Origin: an uncultured Oscillospiraceae bacterium
GTDB lineage: Bacteria; Bacillota; Clostridia; Oscillospirales; Acutalibacteraceae
Direction: 5' to 3'
Assembly (NCBI GenBank): GCA_905211675.1
Contig: CAJMBP010000027.1
Coordinates: 1-19,683 of the forward strand
DNA: 19,683 bases
In this document: one piece after another, positions 7,230-14,344 of the stretch
Layout: each line of letters starts with the position of its first letter
Numbering within the stretch: the stretch's first letter is position 1
Notes under the pieces: generated by a model
What the model was told of the DNA's origin: nothing
Database searches by the model: none
Seen by the model: the letters and a program-made list of their open reading frames with translations, nothing else
Position numbers and translations under genes: made by a program

Positions 7230-9851
7230 CTACGGTTTTCGAATGAGAAAACCGATTATTGATAAAACCGTAACCGCAAGGACATAAATTAAAACGGTCA
7301 AAGCCTGCGGTAATGCCTCAAGCCCCGAAAAAGAGGCGTAAACAAAATACATAATGCCCAAAACGGCAAACAGAACATACATAACCGTAAGCAATGCATT
7401 TGATTTTTTTATACCCGAAGCGCAGTTGATAATTCTTATAAAATTCAAACCCGAACCGCGAAAAGCGGCAGGCGCCGAGCATTTTTCGGCAAACGGAGTT
7501 GCGTTTTTATACATATAAACGCCGGCATTTGTCATTATTTTAACCGAATCCTCATACAAGCCGAAGTAGTCGCAAAGCATTTCTTCGTTTATGTTGGGGT
7601 CGCTGTTTTCAACAAGAAGAGTAATGCCCATATCGGTTATTTTTCGCAGCTGCTTTGCAATTTCACGGTTGACATCGTATTGAATTACAATCAGCGCGCA
7701 TGCAGTGTTTTCGGTTGCAACATAAACGGGGAAATAGCCCTTGCGTAAAATCTTTTTATCAACCTCAATGCTCGGTATGGCTATGCCGTGTGCCTCCATA
7801 AGCGAACGGTTGCCGATAAACAGAAGCTCGTTATCAACCCAGCCCGATATACCGAGCCTTTTTTCGTATTTAACGGTGTCGGAATCCGGAATGGAGTATG
7901 ATGTGTTTGTACCCGCTATTTGATTGAATATTGCTTCAAGCGGACTGTTAACCGCCGCAGTAAGCGACGCCGCTTTCAGAATGGTTCGGTCAATATCATT
8001 GTCGGACAGCACCTTCATACTGTACATTTTTACAGTGCCTTCGGGGAAGATGTCTTTAACCGAAACAACGGCGGCATTTGCCGATTCTATTTCCTCGGCG
8101 CCGTGCATACCTAAAATTACGGCACCCTTTGCGTTTAATTTTTTAGCGGCGCTTGAAAGCGGCAAGGAATCAATAAAAAACAGTGTAGGCATTGCAGAAA
8201 CAACCGCTATTGACGCAGTGCAATAAAAAGCGTCAAAAATACTGCGGTAGTAGAAATAAGCCACTGCTCCGCTGATTAACGCCAGCGCGGTTGATATGCA
8301 AAAAATAAGTGGCAACCGAGACGAAAAGGCAGTTCTGAAGGTGGAATATTTAATAAAGTTTTGAATAAATGCCGATTTTTTGTGAGCTACGGCAAGCACA
8401 TCGCCTTCAATGGAGTTTTTTGCCATTGCAAAGGTAGTGGCGCTGTCGCTTATAAGGGTAACGGCATTTTTTTCTTTTTCGTTTAAAATGAGTTTTAAAT
8501 TACCCTGTGTCGCCGAAACCGATTTAAATCGCGAAATGCTTCGTATAAAAAGTATAACGGCGCAAAGCAAGATTATATAGTATGCGTTTGAATTTGTGAG
8601 CGCGGCGCAAATCGAAAGCGAAAGTGTGAACACCGACGCGGCAGATGCCAGAATGTCGGCCGTGCATTTTTTATTGAAAAGTCTTGAAAAGTCGGCAAAC
8701 ATACCGCAGTTGCAAAGTGTTGAAAACAGTAAAAACCCGCCGCAAACAAACATAGCGGCTTTGGGATTGGTTATTATAAAGTCGAAAACCGGCGGCAACA
8801 AAAACACCGACAGCGCAATAACCGAAGCCAACGAGCCTAATACGCAAAGAAATGCCGAGCGCTTCTTTAAAGCCAAACGGCGAAGCATTTTTTTGCCAGA
8901 TGAAATATCTTCTATTTCCGATTTGGGTTCAAATTTTTCAAATTCCGACTGTTCCAATGCAGTATCATAGTCATCGGGCGCGTTTTGAACCGAGCCTTCC
9001 AAATCAATGTGCTGTGTGATACTGCTTATTGTTATGTGGTCGGTATTTCCCTTGCTGTCTTTTATGGGGGTAAATCTTACGGTTGCGGTTTCCGCAATCG
9101 GTTTTTCGCGGTTTATTCCGTATTCACGGTTGTCAATGTCGGATATATCGGGAATATCAATATCATCGGGTTCAGGGGTCAAGCTGTTGCTTTCACCGCC
9201 AGAAATGCTTTGATGAAGCTGCTCTTCCTCGCGCTTTTCCGAATCGGTAACCATTTGTTCGAATATCGATGTAGGCGCCGATGTTTCGGCGTTGTCCTGC
9301 GCGGCTTTTGTTTCCGAACTGTTTTTGCCCTTTGATAAATCATCGAAAAAAACATCGTATTTTTCGGAAAGATTTTTAATTGAATCTTCGGTTTTATGTT
9401 TAATTATTTCGGCAACGCTTTCAAGGTGATAAAGAGGCTCGTTTGATTTTGAAAGGTCTCGACCCTGCTCATCAACCGTGTAACGGTGAAGCTTCTCAAG
9501 CAGAGATTTATCACTGCTTTCTGTTTGCTTTTCGACATCGTCAGCCTGATTTAATTGTGCAGGCTCAGGCTCGGCTTCCTCTTTTGGCGGTTGCCTGTTT
9601 AAATCGGCACCGACCGCTTTTTCGTGATTTTTTTGAACGGAATCGCTCATCCGCTTTTTAAGCGAGTCAAGCGCGCTTGTTTTTTCGGCAGTTTGCTCCG
9701 ACTCATCGTTTAAAACCCAAAGCTCGGATACCTCTTGAGGCGTAATGGCGTGAGGCGCCATGTTTTTGTCACCCGATATTTTTATATTGTCGTCATCGGA
9801 ATTGATTATAAAACCGATGTCATCTTTTCTGTTTTTCGAGAAAAAACCCAT
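7230..9851 (-). CDS. Membrane protein resembling a catalytically dead P1B-type ATPase
   Basis: An 873-residue protein that I recognise only by architecture. Residues 1-330 are acidic, Ser/Glu/Asp-rich and probably disordered and cytoplasmic. Then come eight hydrophobic segments in P1B order: four at about 333-353, 363-383, 398-418 and 422-440; a shortened actuator-like stretch (441-510); two at 512-533 and 537-560; a large cytoplasmic part (561-815); and two at 817-839 and 845-868. The cytoplasmic part keeps the P/N-domain pattern: AKGAVILGMHGAEEIESAN, then GWVDNELLFIGNRSLMEAHG, then YVATENTACALIVI. The catalytic DKTGT site reads SVKDIFPEG, the TGES loop is absent, the M4 CPC position reads AMP, TGD reads VENSD, and GDGxND is missing. 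Ion pumping is therefore unlikely; a scaffold, sensor or regulatory role is inference. Ribosome site GGTGGG. Second gene of the unit, 25 bases after rlmB. Confidence 0.75.
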   Translation of the reverse strand: MGFFSKNRKDDIGFIINSDDDNIKISGDKNMAPHAITPQEVSELWVLNDESEQTAEKTSALDSLKKRMSDSVQKNHEKAVGADLNRQPPKEEAEPEPAQLNQADDVEKQTESSDKSLLEKLHRYTVDEQGRDLSKSNEPLYHLESVAEIIKHKTEDSIKNLSEKYDVFFDDLSKGKNSSETKAAQDNAETSAPTSIFEQMVTDSEKREEEQLHQSISGGESNSLTPEPDDIDIPDISDIDNREYGINREKPIAETATVRFTPIKDSKGNTDHITISSITQHIDLEGSVQNAPDDYDTALEQSEFEKFEPKSEIEDISSGKKMLRRLALKKRSAFLCVLGSLASVIALSVFLLPPVFDFIITNPKAAMFVCGGFLLFSTLCNCGMFADFSRLFNKKCTADILASAASVFTLSLSICAALTNSNAYYIILLCAVILFIRSISRFKSVSATQGNLKLILNEKEKNAVTLISDSATTFAMAKNSIEGDVLAVAHKKSAFIQNFIKYSTFRTAFSSRLPLIFCISTALALISGAVAYFYYRSIFDAFYCTASIAVVSAMPTLFFIDSLPLSSAAKKLNAKGAVILGMHGAEEIESANAAVVSVKDIFPEGTVKMYSMKVLSDNDIDRTILKAASLTAAVNSPLEAIFNQIAGTNTSYSIPDSDTVKYEKRLGISGWVDNELLFIGNRSLMEAHGIAIPSIEVDKKILRKGYFPVYVATENTACALIVIQYDVNREIAKQLRKITDMGITLLVENSDPNINEEMLCDYFGLYEDSVKIMTNAGVYMYKNATPFAEKCSAPAAFRGSGLNFIRIINCASGIKKSNALLTVMYVLFAVLGIMYFVYASFSGLEALPQALTVLIYVLAVTVLSIIGFLIRKP

Positions 9852-9876
9852 AATATTTTCCCACCAGCTTAAATTA

Positions 9877-10641
9877 TTATTTTCGTTTTCTTACAACCTC
9901 ATACATAAGCACGCCCGCCGCTACCGAAGCGTTAAGCGAGTTGATTTTGCCGAACATCGGCAAACTGATTATACCGTCGCATTTTTTTTGCACAAGCGGA
10001 CCTATACCCTTGCCCTCGTTGCCAATAACAACTGCGCAGGGTATATTGTAGTCAATTTGAGTATAGGGCGTGCCATCCATATCGGCTCCGAACACCCAAA
10101 TTCCTTTTTCTTTCAGCTCATCAACAGTGTTTGATATGTTTGTAACGCGCGCCACCTTCATATAAGCAAGCGCGCCTGCCGAGGTTTTTTCGACGGTTGC
10201 GTTAAGTGAAGCCGAGCGGCGTTTAGGAATTATTATGCCGTGAACGCCGCAGGCTTCGGCAGTGCGTATTATGGCACCAAGATTATGAGGGTCTTCGATT
10301 TCATCGCATATAATAATAAACGGCTTTTCATCACGCTCTTTTGCGACTGCAAGAATTTCTTCCACGGTGGAATATTCTTGGCTTGCAATCATAACCGCAA
10401 CACCTTGGTGATTTCCGCCGCCGCAGTAGTAGTCAAGCTTTTGCGGGCTTATTTCTTTTATTAGTATGCCGCGTGAGGCGCATTTTGCGCGAATTGCGGT
10501 AACCGAGCCGCCCGTCACTCCGTGTGCTATAAGCAGTCTGTCTATTTCGCGCCCCGAACGCAAGGCCTCCATAACAGGATTTCTTCCGTAAATAATATTA
10601 CCTTGTTTTGAATCGAGATTCTCATTAACTTTCGGTTCCAT
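9877..10641 (-). CDS. rlmB: TrmH/SpoU-family 23S rRNA 2'-O-methyltransferase (RlmB)
   Basis: SAM-dependent ribose methyltransferase, probably acting on G2251 (E. coli numbering) of 23S rRNA. I start at the ATG at 10641 (MEPKVNEN, 254 residues), which has AGGTGG just upstream; a GTG at 10656 would put that ribosome site inside the gene. The N-terminal part opens with YGRNPVMEALRSGREIDRLL, the L30e-like RNA-binding domain of RlmB. The SPOUT knot follows with motif 1 EDPHNLGAIIRTAEACGV, motif 2 VVIGNEGKGI and motif 3 ISLPMFGKINSLNASVAAGV, all intact. First gene of the minus-strand unit with the pseudo-ATPase, metG and tatD. Other SpoU enzymes such as TrmH cannot be fully excluded, but length and domain order favour RlmB. 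Confidence 0.9.
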   Translation of the reverse strand: MEPKVNENLDSKQGNIIYGRNPVMEALRSGREIDRLLIAHGVTGGSVTAIRAKCASRGILIKEISPQKLDYYCGGGNHQGVAVMIASQEYSTVEEILAVAKERDEKPFIIICDEIEDPHNLGAIIRTAEACGVHGIIIPKRRSASLNATVEKTSAGALAYMKVARVTNISNTVDELKEKGIWVFGADMDGTPYTQIDYNIPCAVVIGNEGKGIGPLVQKKCDGIISLPMFGKINSLNASVAAGVLMYEVVRKRK

Positions 10642-10669
10642 ACTTCCACCTAACACAATTTTTCATATT

Positions 10670-10698
10670 ATTATACCATACATAAATAAAAAAATAAA
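10670..10698 (-). promoter_or_regulatory. Extended -10 promoter of rlmB
   Basis: On the minus strand the -10 reads TGGTATAAT (10678-10670), an extended -10, with a poor -35 TTTATT (10698-10693) 17 bases upstream. It lies about 30 bases upstream of the rlmB ATG, so the leader is very short. The divergent eno promoter must share this 90-bp region. TTTTCA (10660-10665) with TAAATA (10683-10688) at 17 bases is a weak plus-strand candidate. Confidence 0.55.
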
Positions 10699-10730
10699 GG
10701 GTAAAATTAAAGAAAACGGAGGTAATTTTT

Positions 10731-11966
10731 ATGAAGATTAAACATGTAAAGGGCTTTGAGGTTTTAGATTCACGCGGCAACCCGACAGTCGCGGCAAAGG
10801 TGATATGCGAAAACGGGGCAGAGGGCTTTGCCATAAGCCCGTCGGGCGCTTCTACCGGTATGTACGAGGCGCACGAACTGCGCGACGGCGACCGTTCAAG
10901 ATATATGGGCAAGGGCGTCAAAAAGGCGGTCGAAAACATTAACGGTGAAATAAGCAGTTTATTATGCGGTAAATGTGTTTTTGACCAAAAAGGAATTGAT
11001 AACAGCCTTATAAAGCTTGACGGCACCGAAAATAAATCTCGTCTTGGCGCCAACGCAACTTTGGCGGTGTCGCTGGCTGTGTCTTATGCGGCGGCAAAAT
11101 GTAAAAATATGCCCCTTTATAAATACCTCGGCGGAGTTAATGCAACGGTTTTGCCGCGTCCTATGATGAACATTTTAAACGGCGGCGCGCACGCGGCGAA
11201 TAATATAGATATTCAAGAATTTATGATTATACCGCAGTCGGCAGAAAGCTTTGCCGACGGACTTCGCATTTGCAGTGAAATATATCATAATTTAGGCAAA
11301 ATTTTAAAAGACGGCGGGCTTGCAAGCGGTGTAGGCGACGAAGGCGGTTTTGCACCTAATCTTGAAAGCGATGAGGCGGCATTGGATTTGATTTTACAGG
11401 CGATTGAAAAGGCAGGCTATAGCGGAAAAATTAAAATTGCTTTAGATGTGGCTTCAAGCGAGTGGTATAAAGACGGTAAATATATTATGCCCAAGCGTGA
11501 TAAAACCGTAACTGCCGAACAGCTTATAGAGTATTACGGCGAGCTTACCTCAAAATACCCGATTATATCTATTGAAGACGGACTTTCCGAAAACGATTGG
11601 GACGGCTGGAAAATTTTAACCGAAAAACTGGGAGATAAAATACAGCTTGTCGGCGACGATTTGTTTGTAACCAACCCAAAACGGTTGCAAATGGGCTTTG
11701 AAAAAAAGGTTGGCAACGCCGTGCTTGTAAAACCGAACCAAATAGGCACGCTCACCGAAACGCTTGAAGTAATAAAAGCGGCGGCATCACACGGCTATGC
11801 GGCGGTAATTTCACACCGCTCGGGCGAGAGCGAGGACACAACAATAGCCGATATAGCGGTGGCAACAAAAGCAGGGCAGATAAAAACAGGCGCACCCTGC
11901 CGCACCGACCGCGTTGCAAAATATAACAGACTATTGATGATAGAAAAAGAGATAACTTCGTGTTGA
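10731..11966 (+). CDS. eno: Enolase
   Basis: Interconverts 2-phosphoglycerate and phosphoenolpyruvate in glycolysis, in the cytoplasm and Mg-dependent. The 411-residue protein is slightly shorter than the usual 425-435. Conserved sites in order: VLDSRGNPTV, SPSGASTG, GDEGGFAPNL (catalytic Glu), IALDVASSE (Mg Asp), ISIEDGL (Mg Glu), LVGDDLFVTN (Mg Asp), VLVKPNQIGT (catalytic Lys), SHRSGESEDT and the C-terminal GAPCRTDRVAKYN. All catalytic residues appear present. The ATG has a CGGAGG ribosome site 8 bases upstream. It diverges from rlmB. Its stop codon overlaps the -35 box of the next gene, and the hairpin at 12005-12042 may serve as its terminator. Confidence 0.97.
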   Translation: MKIKHVKGFEVLDSRGNPTVAAKVICENGAEGFAISPSGASTGMYEAHELRDGDRSRYMGKGVKKAVENINGEISSLLCGKCVFDQKGIDNSLIKLDGTENKSRLGANATLAVSLAVSYAAAKCKNMPLYKYLGGVNATVLPRPMMNILNGGAHAANNIDIQEFMIIPQSAESFADGLRICSEIYHNLGKILKDGGLASGVGDEGGFAPNLESDEAALDLILQAIEKAGYSGKIKIALDVASSEWYKDGKYIMPKRDKTVTAEQLIEYYGELTSKYPIISIEDGLSENDWDGWKILTEKLGDKIQLVGDDLFVTNPKRLQMGFEKKVGNAVLVKPNQIGTLTETLEVIKAAASHGYAAVISHRSGESEDTTIADIAVATKAGQIKTGAPCRTDRVAKYNRLLMIEKEITSC

Positions 11967-11991
11967 CTTTTTTGTTTTGTTAATGTAGAAT
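11963..11991 (+). promoter_or_regulatory. Sigma-A promoter for the FAD-dehydrogenase gene, overlapping the eno stop
   Basis: TTGACT (11963-11968), a 17-base spacer, then TAGAAT (11986-11991). The -35 includes the eno TGA stop. The predicted start near 11998 leaves a leader of about 60 nt that holds the hairpin at 12005-12042. Confidence 0.7.
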
Positions 11992-12004
11992 AGACAGGCA
12001 GTAA

Positions 12005-12042
12005 GGGCTGTAACCGCTTGTGCGGTTTGCGGCCCGTTTTTT
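12005..12042 (+). terminator. Terminator-like hairpin in the leader of the FAD-dehydrogenase gene (attenuator candidate)
   Basis: GGGCTGTAACCGC (12005-12017) pairs with GCGGTTTGCGGCCC (12022-12035): 13 bp with two G-U pairs, one bulged T and a 4-nt loop, followed by G and six T. It lies downstream of the promoter at 11963-11991 and ends 14 bases before the start codon, so it can act as a leader attenuator as well as an eno terminator. CCGT (12034-12037) can alternatively pair with ACGG (12043-12046) and cover the ribosome site. Confidence 0.75.
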
Positions 12043-12056
12043 ACGGAGTGATTTAT

Positions 12057-13433
12057 ATGAAAAGGTTTGATACCGTAATCATAGGCGGAGGCATAGGCGG
12101 TCTTATGTCGGCTTACCGATTAAGGCTCAACAGCCCCGATATGACAATAGCCATAACCGAGCGCGGTAACGAACTTGAAAAGCGCAACTGTCCGGCAGGC
12201 AGAAACAACACATGTGTGCACTGCAAAATTTGCAGTATTACAAGCGGTTTTGCGGGCGCGGGCGCATTCAGCGACGGTAAGTTTAATTTAGGCACCGCTT
12301 ACGGCGGGACTTTGGGCGAGGAGCTCGGCGACGACCTTGCAAACCTTTATATTGACGAGGTTGACAAGGTGCTGAACGAATATTGCACCTCGGGTATTCC
12401 GCAGGTGTTTAAATCTAATGACGAGTTGCGGCTTAAATGCATACAGAATAATCTGCGACTTCTTGATATGAATGTTAAGCATCTGGGCACCGACAACAAC
12501 TACCTTACAATGCAAAACCTAATAAACGCGATAAAAGAATCGGGCACCGAGCTTTACAGCTTTTATGACTGTGAAAGGGTAGAAAAGCAGGGTGAGCATT
12601 ACCGTGTTTACTATGCTAATCAAGAGGTGTTCGAGGCAAAAAACATAATAATTGCCACCGGCCGTTCGGGTGCTAATTTTGTATCGGATTTTTGCAAATC
12701 AAACGGCGTAAAAATGCATTCGAATCACATAGATATAGGCGTGCGTGTTGAAATGAAGGATATTATTTGGCGCGAGTTTTCTTCAAAAATTTACGAGCCT
12801 AAAATTCTTTATAAAACAAAAACCTTTGAGGACCGTTGTCGTATGTTCTGCTTTAATCAGGGCGGTCTTGTTTCGGCAGAAAACAATCACGGTATAATCA
12901 CGGCAAACGGCCACGCCTATGCTCAGGCAGAAAAAAAGACCGACAACTGCAACTTTGCAATACTTTCGAGTATCCGATTTACCGAGCCGTTTAATCAGCC
13001 TACCGAATATGCCGAAAATATTTCACGACTTGCTAATATGATAGGTAAGGGCAATGTGCTGGTGCAAAGATTCGGCGACCTTATACGCGGCCGCAGAACA
13101 AACGAACACCGCCTTTCGCAAAACACCGTGGTTCCCACCCTTAAAGCAACGGCGGGCGATATTTCGCTTGTGCTTCCGCACCGAATACTTACCAACATTA
13201 TTGAAACGATTTATGCTCTCGATAAGGTTGCCCCCGGCACCGCCAATGACGACACACTGCTTTACGGCTGTGAAAGCAAGTATTACTCAATACGCCCCGA
13301 GTTTATGAACAAAAAATTCGAGCTTATTGACGGAGTTTACATCATAGGCGACGGCTCGGGTATATGCCGCGGACTGTCACAGTCGGGCGCCATGGGTATT
13401 TATGTTGCCGACTGTATAACAGGAAGACGATAA
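12057..13433 (+). CDS. Uncharacterised FAD-dependent dehydrogenase (COG2509-like)
   Basis: Probable cytoplasmic FAD-binding oxidoreductase of unknown substrate, 458 residues. The ATG at 12057 is chosen because GGAG lies 8 bases upstream and the dinucleotide fold begins directly: VIIGGGIGGL (residues 8-17), with the ribose-binding acid in ITERG. A Cys cluster, C45, C53, C56 and C59 (CPAGRNNTCVHCKICS), is followed by SGFAGAGAFSDGKFNL; this combination marks the COG2509 family and could bind a metal or Fe-S cluster (inference). The C-terminal FAD motif is VYIIGDGSGICRGLSQSGAMG. It sits between eno and the purine operon with its own promoter, leader hairpin and possible attenuation. Physiological role and electron partner are not evident. 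Confidence 0.82.
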   Translation: MKRFDTVIIGGGIGGLMSAYRLRLNSPDMTIAITERGNELEKRNCPAGRNNTCVHCKICSITSGFAGAGAFSDGKFNLGTAYGGTLGEELGDDLANLYIDEVDKVLNEYCTSGIPQVFKSNDELRLKCIQNNLRLLDMNVKHLGTDNNYLTMQNLINAIKESGTELYSFYDCERVEKQGEHYRVYYANQEVFEAKNIIIATGRSGANFVSDFCKSNGVKMHSNHIDIGVRVEMKDIIWREFSSKIYEPKILYKTKTFEDRCRMFCFNQGGLVSAENNHGIITANGHAYAQAEKKTDNCNFAILSSIRFTEPFNQPTEYAENISRLANMIGKGNVLVQRFGDLIRGRRTNEHRLSQNTVVPTLKATAGDISLVLPHRILTNIIETIYALDKVAPGTANDDTLLYGCESKYYSIRPEFMNKKFELIDGVYIIGDGSGICRGLSQSGAMGIYVADCITGRR

Positions 13434-13495
13434 TTGCGCCGGTTGCGCAGTATAAATTTGTGCAAAATTACAACGGCATTTTGTGACGAATTTTG

Positions 13496-13524
13496 TTGAC
13501 AAACACAATTTATTGTGTTACGAT
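13496..13524 (+). promoter_or_regulatory. Promoter of the xpt-nup operon
   Basis: Consensus TTGACA (13496-13501), a 17-base spacer, then TACGAT (13519-13524) preceded by TGT, giving an extended -10. The predicted start near 13531 is about 25 bases upstream of the riboswitch. Confidence 0.82.
13502..13519. promoter_or_regulatory. Palindromic operator candidate filling the xpt promoter spacer
   Basis: AACACAAT-TT-ATTGTGTT is a perfect 8-bp inverted repeat around TT. It covers exactly the bases between -35 and -10, so a bound protein would block RNA polymerase. It matches 15 of 16 positions of the NrdR-box consensus as I remember it (acaCwAtATaTwGtgt). A degraded similar half (TTGTG, 13481-13485) lies 32 bp upstream of the same element here. 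Confidence 0.55.
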
Positions 13525-13554
13525 AGGTTTGCAGATGAATATGTAAGCAGTTTG

Positions 13555-13619
13555 CCAATATAATTTCGGTTGCATGGTCCGAGAGTTTCTACCGCAACGC
13601 CGTAAGTTGCGACTATTGG
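13555..13619 (+). ncRNA. Purine riboswitch, guanine class
   Basis: The conserved three-way junction of purine riboswitches is clear. P1 is CCAATA/TATTGG (13555-13560 with 13614-13619), P2 is TCGG/CCGA with loop TTGCATGGT, the core is GAGTTTCTACC, P3 is GCAAC/GTTGC with loop GCCGTAA, and the junction reads GACTAT. The specificity base is C (GACTAT, not GATTAT), which by the known rule selects guanine or hypoxanthine over adenine. It precedes an intrinsic terminator and xpt, so guanine should switch the operon off. One possible antiterminator is GCAGTTTGCC (13547-13556), which pairs with GGCAGGCTGT (13668-13677) and takes two bases from P1. Confidence 0.95.
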
Positions 13620-13667
13620 TTTGACCTTAACTTTTTGTTTGGGTCTGAAATTGGCTCTATGATTTTA

Positions 13668-13703
13668 GGCAGGCTGTTTTTACAGTCTGCCTTTGTGCTT
13701 TTT
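13668..13703 (+). terminator. Riboswitch-controlled intrinsic terminator before xpt
   Basis: GGCAGGCTGT (13668-13677) pairs with ACAGTCTGCC (13682-13691), 10 bp with one G-U and a TTTT loop, followed by TTTGTGCTTTTT. It stands between the guanine riboswitch and the xpt start codon, the usual expression platform of this class. Confidence 0.88.
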
Positions 13704-13718
13704 ATGGGGGTTGACTTT

Positions 13719-14288
13719 ATGATTGAGCTTGAGCAGAAGATAGTTACCGAAGGCACCGTGCTTGAGGGGAATGTTCTTAAAGTCGGCTCTTTTTTGAATC
13801 AGCAGTTAGATGTTGATTTTCTTATGAAGCTGGGCGAAGAGATAAATCGCATTTACAAAAATGACGGCGTTACCAAGCTGCTCACTGTTGAATCGTCGGG
13901 CATTGCCGTTGCGGTTGCCGCAGGCGCCGTCATGCATTTGCCGGTTGTATTTGCCAAAAAGAATAAAAGCTCAAATGTGTCGGGTGATGTTTACAGCGCA
14001 AATGTTCACTCGTACACCCATAACAAAGATTATGATATAGTTGTTGCCCGTGAATATTTAAAAGCTACCGATAAAGTGGTAATAATCGATGATTTTCTTG
14101 CAAACGGTAAAGCGCTTGAGGGTTTAATTGATATTGTAATGCAGGCAGGTGCTTCGCTTGTGGGCGCTACCTGTGCCATCGAAAAGGGCTTTCAGGGCGG
14201 CGGCGACCGCCTGCGCGAAAAGGGCATAAGGGTTGAAAGCCTTGTGGTGATTGATAAAATGAGCGCCGACGGAATTACCTTTCGTTAA
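13719..14288 (+). CDS. xpt: Xanthine phosphoribosyltransferase
   Basis: Purine salvage enzyme that joins xanthine (and often guanine) to PRPP to give the mononucleotide, in the cytoplasm. I start at the ATG at 13719 (MIELEQKIV, 189 residues), with GGGGG 8 bases upstream; a longer frame from 13635 would run through the riboswitch terminator hairpin and is not real. The protein closely follows Bacillus Xpt in length and order: VGSFLNQQLD near the N-terminus, VESSGIAVAV, the flexible VFAKKNKSSN stretch, the PRPP loop VVIIDDFLANGKAL, and AIEKGFQGGGDRLR near the end. It is the first gene of the guanine-riboswitch operon and lies 56 bases before the nucleoside-binding lipoprotein gene. Confidence 0.96.
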   Translation: MIELEQKIVTEGTVLEGNVLKVGSFLNQQLDVDFLMKLGEEINRIYKNDGVTKLLTVESSGIAVAVAAGAVMHLPVVFAKKNKSSNVSGDVYSANVHSYTHNKDYDIVVAREYLKATDKVVIIDDFLANGKALEGLIDIVMQAGASLVGATCAIEKGFQGGGDRLREKGIRVESLVVIDKMSADGITFR

Positions 14289-14294
14289 CTGTTG

Positions 14295-14315
14295 TATGTA
14301 ATTTAAATTTACATA
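14295..14315 (+). repeat. Short inverted repeat between xpt and the nucleoside-binding protein gene
   Basis: TATGTAA (14295-14301) and TTACATA (14309-14315) form a 7-bp inverted repeat with an AT-only loop, followed by AATATTTTT. It is too AT-rich to be a convincing terminator; it may tune mRNA between the two genes or be chance. Confidence 0.3.
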
Positions 14316-14344
14316 AATATTTTTAAAAAAGAGGAGTTTTAAAA

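Noticed and set aside
7230..9851. Calling the large membrane protein a working heavy-metal P-type ATPase
   Set aside because: The phosphorylated Asp, TGES, CPC and GDGxND are all missing, so transport by the normal cycle is not supported.
10642..10656. GTG start of rlmB five codons upstream
   Set aside because: The AGGTGG ribosome site would then be inside the coding region; the ATG at 10641 is better placed.
13434..13460. Terminator after the FAD-dehydrogenase gene (TGCGC/GCGCA)
   Set aside because: Only a 5-bp stem and no T tract follows, so it is not convincing.
13635..13718. 28-codon N-terminal extension of xpt
   Set aside because: It is encoded by the riboswitch terminator region and lacks a ribosome site; 13719 has GGGGG and gives the family length.
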